DNA from: Comamonadaceae bacterium
GTDB lineage: Bacteria; Pseudomonadota; Gammaproteobacteria; Burkholderiales; Burkholderiaceae_C
DNA: 12,248 nucleotides
Reading direction: 5' to 3'
NCBI GenBank assembly: GCA_947483455.1
Contig: CANKNK010000016.1
Location: 1-12,248 of the forward strand
Shown: positions 7,747 to 12,248 of the stretch, in pieces
How the letters are laid out: every line of letters starts with the position of its first letter
Position numbering within the stretch: position 1 is the first letter of the stretch
The notes under the pieces: model-generated
What the model was told of the DNA's origin: nothing
Database searches by the model: none
The model's input: the letters and a program-made list of their open reading frames with translations, nothing else
Made by a program: the position numbers and the translations under genes

Positions 7747-8871
7747 TCAGGGGCTCGCTGGACTGGGCGGCGTTTGCGCCAAAGCCCAATGCACATGTTC
7801 ACGCACGACTTCGCTCTCGTGGTCCAAGTGCGTCTGCAGCGCCTGGTGCAATACCGGCCCGCATGCATCTCCCGCGCGCAAAGCATTGCCTGCAGCCACC
7901 GCTAGATTGCGCAGCCAGCGCACATGGCCTATGCGGCGGATGGCACTGCCTTCGGTACGCTGCAAAAACTCTGCTTCGCTCCAAGACAGTAAATCGGCCA
8001 GGGACTGCCCGTTGAGCCCCTCGCGTTCATCAAAGTCGGGCAAGCGGCTAGTGCGTGCGTATTTGTTCCAGGGACAGACGCTTTGGCAATCATCACAACC
8101 ATAAATGCGGTTACCCATCAGGGGGCGCAGTTGCACATCGATGCTGCCCGCATGCTCAATCGTCAAATACGAGATGCAACGCCGTGCATCAAGTTGATAA
8201 GGCGCGACGATGGCCTGCGTAGGGCACACCTCGATGCAAGCGCTGCAAGTCCCGCAATGCGACTCCACCGGCGGTGTAAGTGGCAATGCCACATCGATAA
8301 ATATTTCACCCAAAAAAAATAGGGAGCCCGCTTCCCGGTGCAAGACCAAGGTGTGTTTGCCGCGCCAGCCCAAACCGCTGCGCGTCGCCAGTTCGGCTTC
8401 CAGCACTGGCGCAGAATCGGTAAACACGCGATGGCCCAGCGGCCCTAGCTGTGCGGCCAAGCGCTCGGCCAATATTTGCAAGCGGCTGCGCAAAACCTTG
8501 TGGTAATCCCGCCCCCGCGCATACAAAGCCACCGTGCCCGTGCCCTTGTTTTGCAGCCTTTCCATCTCTATGGTTTGCCAGTCTGGCGCGGTGCTGCGCG
8601 GCAAGTAGTCCATGCGCGCAGTGATGACGCTTAGCGTGCCGAGCACCAGTTCGGCGGGCCGCGCGCGCTTCAGACCATGGCGCTGCATATAGTCCATGCT
8701 GCCATGAAAACCCGCCTCTAGCCAGGCTAATAAACCGGGCTCGGCGCTGTGCAAATCTACCCCTGCCACGCCGATTTGGGAGAATCCCAGTTCCTGCCCC
8801 CAGGTTTGTAACTGCGCCATGCTCAGCGCCGCCACATCGGGGGTGCTAGTCTGGGCCTTTGGATTGTTCAC
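7747..8871 (-). CDS. queG: Epoxyqueuosine reductase
   Basis: Cobalamin- and Fe-S-dependent cytoplasmic enzyme that reduces epoxyqueuosine to queuosine in tRNA, the last step of Q synthesis. From GTG at 8871 it has 374 aa (E. coli about 379). Motifs: DSAPVLE with D152, matching the conserved proton-donor Asp; RSGLGWRGKHT; two ferredoxin-like clusters with C206, C209, C212, C216 and C259, C262, C266, plus C232. The C-terminus (from about 310) has HEAT-like helices. The frame stays open to 9123 upstream, but that stretch is the reverse of tsaE and has no family sequence. GTG at 8871 leaves a 3-bp gap to the tsaE start; ATG at 8820 (357 aa) is an alternative that still keeps the QWG-ELGF-like start. 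It converges with the AEC gene. Confidence 0.94.
   Translation of the reverse strand: MNNPKAQTSTPDVAALSMAQLQTWGQELGFSQIGVAGVDLHSAEPGLLAWLEAGFHGSMDYMQRHGLKRARPAELVLGTLSVITARMDYLPRSTAPDWQTIEMERLQNKGTGTVALYARGRDYHKVLRSRLQILAERLAAQLGPLGHRVFTDSAPVLEAELATRSGLGWRGKHTLVLHREAGSLFFLGEIFIDVALPLTPPVESHCGTCSACIEVCPTQAIVAPYQLDARRCISYLTIEHAGSIDVQLRPLMGNRIYGCDDCQSVCPWNKYARTSRLPDFDEREGLNGQSLADLLSWSEAEFLQRTEGSAIRRIGHVRWLRNLAVAAGNALRAGDACGPVLHQALQTHLDHESEVVREHVHWALAQTPPSPASP
7764..7788. other. Hairpin inside the queG 3' end, just after the AEC stop
   Basis: TGGGC+GGCG pairs with CGCC+GCCCA across a TTTG loop, with a 3-nt AAA bulge: nine pairs in all. It lies 26 nt past the AEC stop and within the last codons of queG. 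Since only 8 bp separate the two convergent genes, termination of either transcript has to use sequence inside the other gene, and this is the best structure available. No T-tract follows on either strand, so a standard intrinsic terminator is not supported. Confidence 0.3.
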
Positions 8872-8883
8872 GCTGTGATTGTA
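8872..8883 (-). promoter_or_regulatory. Possible -10 box of queG, leaderless geometry
   Basis: TACAAT on the minus strand (8883-8878; five of six matches) stands 6 nt before the GTG at 8871, so RNA would begin at the start codon. The box overlaps codons 2-3 of the divergent tsaE. No Shine-Dalgarno sequence can fit between them. No clear -35 hexamer is present. Confidence 0.4.
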
Positions 8884-9384
8884 AAAACCCCGCCATTGCT
8901 GCTGCAGTGGCCTGAAGAAAACGCCACGCAGGCCTTTGCGCAGCGCTTGGCCGCGCAAGCGCTCTTGCGCAATGCTTTTGTGAGCCTGCAGGGCAATTTG
9001 GGCGCCGGCAAAACCACGCTGGTGCGCCATCTGCTGCGTGCGCTCGGGGTGCAAGGGCGCATCAAAAGCCCTACGTATGCGGTGGTCGAACCCTATACGC
9101 TGCCGGGCCTGGACATCTGGCATTTCGACTTCTACCGCTTTAGCAATCCGCGCGAATGGGAAGACGCGGGCTTTCGGGATATTTTTGCCAGCCCGGGCCT
9201 CAAACTGGCCGAGTGGCCGGAAAAAGCCGCTGGCGTACTACCCCGGCCGGATGTGGAGATCCACTTGGACGTTCTCCCGGACCAAAGCCGCAGCGCCGCC
9301 CTGCAAGCGCAGACCGTAACTGGTCATGCGCTGCTGCGTGCCCTGCACGTCGCGCCCGACATCATCCAAGCGGGAGCCCCATGA
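8875..9384 (+). CDS. tsaE: tRNA threonylcarbamoyladenosine biosynthesis ATPase TsaE
   Basis: A 169-aa cytoplasmic P-loop ATPase that works with TsaB and TsaD to make t6A37 on ANN-decoding tRNAs. Walker A is GNLGAGKTT at 40-48, followed by KSPTY at 64-68, HFDFYR at 83-88 and EWPEKA at 113-118, all in the order of E. coli YjeE. GTG at 8875 gives a normal-length N-terminus and stands 3 bp from the divergent queG start. Its promoter must therefore lie within queG. It overlaps amiC by 4 nt (ATGA), so the two are probably translated in coupling, as with the tsaE-amidase pair in many proteobacteria. Confidence 0.95.
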   Translation: MIVKTPPLLLQWPEENATQAFAQRLAAQALLRNAFVSLQGNLGAGKTTLVRHLLRALGVQGRIKSPTYAVVEPYTLPGLDIWHFDFYRFSNPREWEDAGFRDIFASPGLKLAEWPEKAAGVLPRPDVEIHLDVLPDQSRSAALQAQTVTGHALLRALHVAPDIIQAGAP

Positions 9385-10757
9385 AAAGGCGCGCTTTTGT
9401 GCAAAGCGGGGCGGTGGTGCTATGTCTGGGCGCAGGCCTGGTTCGCGGGGCCAGTATTGTGAATGTGCGCATTTGGCCGGCGCCAGACTATTCGCGGGTC
9501 ACCATCGAGTCCGACAGCCCGCTACAAGCCACGCAAAGCATGGTGAACAACCCGCCGCGTTTGGCTGTGGACATTGCCGGTATCAGTCTGAACCCGGCGC
9601 TCAAAGAACTGGTAGCCAAAGTCCGGCAAGACGATCCCACTATTGCGGGCATACGCGTGGGCCAATACACCGCCGACGTGGTGCGCCTGGTCATAGACCT
9701 CAAGCAAAGCGTGCGACCACAAGTCTTTAGCCTGACCCCTATCGCCGCCTACCAGCACCGCCTGGTCTTAGACCTTTATCCTTTGCAAGCGATTGACCCC
9801 TTGGACGCTTTGATTGCCCAGCATGTACCCACGCCTGCCGCAGGCAAAGCGGCTGACCCGATGGCCGACTTGCTGGCACAGCGCGGTAGCCGGGGGGATT
9901 TACCACCCGCCGTGGCAGGTAACAGCACCACGCCGCTCGGTCCGCCCGCCAAGCCCGTATCGACAAGCAAAGCGGTGGAAAGCACCAGCCCCGGCGCCTT
10001 TATGGGGCCCAGCCCGCCGCTCACCGGCACCGACCGGCTGATCGTCATTGCGCTGGACCCCGGCCACGGCGGCGAAGACCCGGGCGCTATTGGGCCTGGC
10101 GGCACGCAAGAGAAAAACGTGGTGCTGCAACTGGCATTTTTGCTGCGTGAACGTATCAACGCCGCCAGCGTCAAAGGCAACCCCATGCGCGCCTACCTCA
10201 CGCGCGATGCCGATTTTTTTGTACCCCTGCATGTGCGCGTGCAAAAAGCCCGTCGTGTGCAAGCCGACCTATTTGTCAGCCTGCATGCCGATGCGTTCTA
10301 TACCCCAGCGCCCCAAGGCGCCAGTGTGTTCGCCCTCAGCCAGGGCGGCGCCTCCAGCAGCGCGGCGCGCTGGATGGCGGCCAAAGAAAACAAGGCCGAC
10401 TTGATTGGTGGCCTGAACGTCAAGGCCAAAGACGCGGTAGTGCAAAGCGCGCTCTTGGACATGAGCACCACGGCGCAAATCAGCGATAGCTTAAAACTAG
10501 GCGGCACCTTGCTGCGCGAAATGGGCCGTGTAGGCAAACTGCATAAAGGCAGTGTGGAGCAAGCCTCTTTCGCCGTGCTTAAAGCACCGGATATTCCGAG
10601 CGTGTTGGTCGAGGCCGCCTTCATCAGCAACCCCGAAGAAGAAAAAAAGCTGATCACCGAGGATTATCAAAACCAGATCGCCGACGCCTTGATGCGGGGC
10701 ATCAGCGCCTACTTCGGCAAAAACCCACCGCTGGCGCGCACGCGTACCGTGGGATAG
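9381..10757 (+). CDS. amiC: N-acetylmuramoyl-L-alanine amidase (AmiC-type)
   Basis: A 458-aa periplasmic zinc amidase that cuts the stem peptide from MurNAc to separate daughter cells. The N-terminus MKRRAFVQSGA with a hydrophobic core to about 24 looks like a Tat signal, as in E. coli AmiC. An AMIN domain (about 26-140) for septal targeting is followed by a Pro/Ala/Ser-rich linker (about 145-210) and the Amidase_3 domain (about 218-450). Zinc ligands H229 (DPGHGGEDPGA), E244 and H302 (SLHAD) and catalytic E411 (VLVEAAF) are visible. ATG at 9381 overlaps the tsaE stop and has GGGAG 4-5 nt upstream. The frame extends to 9156 inside tsaE, which is not coding for it. mutL, which often follows, is not here. 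Confidence 0.95.
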   Translation: MKRRAFVQSGAVVLCLGAGLVRGASIVNVRIWPAPDYSRVTIESDSPLQATQSMVNNPPRLAVDIAGISLNPALKELVAKVRQDDPTIAGIRVGQYTADVVRLVIDLKQSVRPQVFSLTPIAAYQHRLVLDLYPLQAIDPLDALIAQHVPTPAAGKAADPMADLLAQRGSRGDLPPAVAGNSTTPLGPPAKPVSTSKAVESTSPGAFMGPSPPLTGTDRLIVIALDPGHGGEDPGAIGPGGTQEKNVVLQLAFLLRERINAASVKGNPMRAYLTRDADFFVPLHVRVQKARRVQADLFVSLHADAFYTPAPQGASVFALSQGGASSSAARWMAAKENKADLIGGLNVKAKDAVVQSALLDMSTTAQISDSLKLGGTLLREMGRVGKLHKGSVEQASFAVLKAPDIPSVLVEAAFISNPEEEKKLITEDYQNQIADALMRGISAYFGKNPPLARTRTVG

Positions 10758-10769
10758 GGGGAAAACCCC
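10757..10769. other. Small G4/C4 hairpin directly after the amiC stop
   Basis: GGGG (10757-10760) and CCCC (10766-10769) flank a GAAAA loop. With a 4-bp stem and no T-run this is at most a weak pause or 3'-end structure. The gap 10758-10816 is otherwise featureless apart from a -10-like hexamer near the next gene. Confidence 0.2.
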
Positions 10770-10804
10770 GACGCTTTGGCGACTACAAATGCCCTGCGCT
10801 GTGC

Positions 10805-10816
10805 GATAGTAGGGCC
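10805..10816 (+). promoter_or_regulatory. Weak -10-like hexamer before the Tat-signal gene
   Basis: GATAGT at 10805-10810 (four of six) is 6 nt before the ATG at 10817. The following AGGG could instead be read as a short Shine-Dalgarno sequence very close to the start. The two readings exclude each other, and cotranscription from amiC is also possible. Confidence 0.2.
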
Positions 10817-11323
10817 ATGCAAAGACGAACTTTTCTCAAATTAGGTATCGGCTCGGCCATCGTGCTCGCCGCAGCCGGCGGCGCAGTAGCACTGCTGCAA
10901 CCCGGGCTGGTCAAAGGCAAGCTCAGTGACCCGGCGCGCCTGGTCCTCAGGCGCGTGGCCCAAGCCATGCTGGCCGGTAGCTTGCCGGCCGAAGCGGCGG
11001 CGCAAGAGGCATCGCTGCTGGCCTATCTGGATCGCGCTGACAACTTCATTGCCGGAACGCCCGATTCGGTGCAAGCAGAGCTATCGCAACTGTTCGCGCT
11101 CCTACCTACCCTGGCAGGGCGGCGCGGCATCGTGGGTTTATCCGCCTCCTGGGAAAACGCCACCGTGACCGAGGTCGGCGACGCCTTGCAAGCCATGCGC
11201 GCCTCAGGCACCGAGCTGAAGCAACAAGCCTATCTGGGCCTGCACGACCTGGTGTGTGCGCCGTATTTTTCGGGTGAAGAATCCTGGGCAGTACTGGGCT
11301 ATCCCGGCCCTACAGCTGTCTAG
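10817..11323 (+). CDS. Tat-signal small subunit, gluconate 2-dehydrogenase subunit 3-like (LaoB-like)
   Basis: A 168-aa exported protein with a good Tat motif, MQRRTFLKLG (R3R4), and a hydrophobic core to about residue 27. The mature part is mostly helical, and the end (YFSGEESWAVLGYPGP at 150-165) matches the signature of gluconate 2-dehydrogenase subunit 3 proteins. In such enzymes the small subunit carries the cofactor-loaded flavoprotein through Tat. The next gene, 60 bp downstream, is a GMC flavoprotein with no signal of its own, which supports that role. The gamma subunit of Burkholderia FAD-glucose dehydrogenase is of similar size and placement. LaoB beside LaoA in Pseudomonas is another analogue. 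The family call rests on the C-terminal motif and context. Confidence 0.72.
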   Translation: MQRRTFLKLGIGSAIVLAAAGGAVALLQPGLVKGKLSDPARLVLRRVAQAMLAGSLPAEAAAQEASLLAYLDRADNFIAGTPDSVQAELSQLFALLPTLAGRRGIVGLSASWENATVTEVGDALQAMRASGTELKQQAYLGLHDLVCAPYFSGEESWAVLGYPGPTAV

Positions 11324-11328
11324 CCAAC

Positions 11329-11347
11329 TGGCGCCGTGAGTGCGCCA
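11329..11347. repeat. Inverted repeat between the Tat-signal gene and the GMC gene
   Basis: TGGCGC and GCGCCA form a perfect 6-bp stem with a 7-nt loop, starting 6 nt after the upstream stop. A T5 tract lies about 12 nt further on, too far for a normal terminator. It could be an intercistronic hairpin that sets the subunit ratio or protects the upstream message. Confidence 0.3.
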
Positions 11348-11383
11348 CTCGCCTATCCACTTTTTCCATAGAGTTAGCACGCC

Positions 11384-12248
11384 ATGAGCAATATTCCTGA
11401 TCCCATCCTCCAAGGTCTGCAGCGGGGCTGGAAAGTCTTGGGCGGTAAACACGGCGCAGTACCGGCTACGCTCCATTGCGACGTTGCCATCATTGGCTCG
11501 GGCGCGGGTGCGGGCATCACCGCGGAGTTGCTGACCAAGGCAGGCCTATCGGTCATCATCATCGAAGAAGGCCAACTCAAAACCAGCACCGACTTTAAGC
11601 AGCGCGAGCCCGAGGCCTATGCCTCGCTGTACCAGGAATCTGCCGGGCGCAAAACCAAGGACAAGGGCATCACGATTTTGCAAGGCCGCAGCGTCGGCGG
11701 CACCACCACCGTCAACTGGACCAGCTCCTTTCGCACTCCCACCGATACGCTTAATTTCTGGCGCGACAAATTCGCCCTGCCTGACTACACACCCGAGGCG
11801 CTTGCGCCCTACTTCGCCCAGGCCGAAGCCCGCCTCAACATCGCGCCTTGGACCGTGGCGCCGAATGAAAACAACGAACTTATGCGCCGGGGCGCAGAAA
11901 AGCTAGGCATCAAAGCCGAGGTGATGCAGCGCAATGTGAAGGGTTGCTACAACCTAGGCTCTTGCGGCATGGGCTGTCCCACCAACGCCAAGCAATCGAT
12001 GCTGGTGACCACTATTCCTTACGCCTTGGACCATGGCGCTACGCTCCTGGTAGAAACGCGCGTCGAACGCATGACGATGGACAAAGGCCGTATCAACGAT
12101 TTGCAATGCATTTCCGTCAAACCTAATGCGGCGCCGCTCGATAGTGCGCAAACACCTACGTGCATCATCGCCAAACACTATGTGCTGGCCGGTGGCGCGA
12201 TCAATTCACCTGCCCTGCTCTTGCGCTCCAAGGCGCCAGACCCCCACA
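11384..12248 (+). CDS. GMC-family FAD dehydrogenase, large subunit, C-terminus cut by window edge
   Basis: The first 288 codons of a GMC oxidoreductase, a family that oxidises alcohols and sugars with FAD; about 530-550 aa would be usual. The FAD site GSGAGAG is at 38-44 with acidic E61/E62 ending the second strand, and GRSVGGTTTVNW at 101-112 is the GMC flavin loop. C188, C194 and C198 (C-x5-C-x3-C) match the spacing I recall for the 3Fe-4S ligands in the Burkholderia FAD-glucose dehydrogenase alpha subunit. There is no signal peptide, in keeping with export alongside the Tat protein encoded just upstream. ATG at 11384 has only a weak upstream GAG. Substrate unknown: glucose/gluconate-type or long-chain alcohol (LaoA-like) are both possible. 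The catalytic His region lies outside the window. Confidence 0.88.
   Translation, partial: MSNIPDPILQGLQRGWKVLGGKHGAVPATLHCDVAIIGSGAGAGITAELLTKAGLSVIIIEEGQLKTSTDFKQREPEAYASLYQESAGRKTKDKGITILQGRSVGGTTTVNWTSSFRTPTDTLNFWRDKFALPDYTPEALAPYFAQAEARLNIAPWTVAPNENNELMRRGAEKLGIKAEVMQRNVKGCYNLGSCGMGCPTNAKQSMLVTTIPYALDHGATLLVETRVERMTMDKGRINDLQCISVKPNAAPLDSAQTPTCIIAKHYVLAGGAINSPALLLRSKAPDPH

Noticed and set aside
8872..9123. 84-codon N-terminal extension of queG
   Set aside because: This stretch is antisense to conserved tsaE sequence including the Walker A region, and QueG homologues begin near 8871.
9156..9380. 75-codon N-terminal extension of amiC
   Set aside because: It lies in tsaE in another frame; starting at 9381 gives a Tat-type signal peptide and an ATGA overlap.
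1..12248. Mobile element, prophage, CRISPR array or RNA gene
   Set aside because: I saw no transposase, terminal or direct repeats, regularly spaced repeats, or tRNA/rRNA-like sequence. xerD is the housekeeping type, not a phage integrase.

Overview
The window reads as a chromosomal segment of a betaproteobacterium in the order Burkholderiales, most like the Comamonadaceae. The grounds are the moderately high GC content, the Bug-type solute receptor, the queG/tsaE/amiC gene block and the protein sequences themselves. This assignment comes from recognition of families, not from a search. The DNA is densely coding and I see no tRNA, rRNA, CRISPR array, insertion sequence or prophage. Base composition looks even from end to end, so nothing stands out as recently acquired.

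Layout. (1) 1-1366, minus: phosphomannomutase/phosphoglucomutase, cut at its C-terminus by the window edge. (2) 1524-4547, plus: an alkylation-repair group made of an Ada-type sensor fused to an AlkA glycosylase, then Ogt methyltransferase, then an EamA-family exporter whose TTG start overlaps the ogt stop. (3) 4646-6549, minus: a Bug-type periplasmic receptor followed after 2 nt by the XerD recombinase. (4) 6818-7738, plus: an AEC-family permease ending 8 bp from the convergent queG. (5) 7747-8871, minus: queG, whose GTG start lies 3 bp from the divergent tsaE start. (6) 8875-10757, plus: tsaE and amiC overlapping by ATGA. (7) 10817-12248, plus: a small Tat-signal protein of the gluconate 2-dehydrogenase subunit 3 type and a GMC flavoprotein cut by the right edge.

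How the genes work together. Ada-AlkA and Ogt cover three kinds of methylation damage: phosphotriesters, N-alkylated bases and O6-alkylguanine. TsaE and QueG both serve tRNA modification (t6A and queuosine). AmiC splits septal peptidoglycan and XerD resolves chromosome dimers, both late in division. The last pair resembles membrane or periplasmic dehydrogenases in which the large flavoprotein has no signal and rides through Tat with its small subunit. The cysteine spacing of the large subunit fits a 3Fe-4S cluster like that of Burkholderia FAD-glucose dehydrogenase, and the pair also resembles LaoA/LaoB of long-chain alcohol oxidation.

The most notable points are this GMC/Tat pair where mutL would normally follow amiC, the near-abutting divergent starts of queG and tsaE, and a recurring -10-like hexamer placed 6-7 nt before start codons that have no Shine-Dalgarno sequence, which suggests leaderless mRNAs. 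I found no clearly new system. The best candidate for follow-up is the GMC pair.
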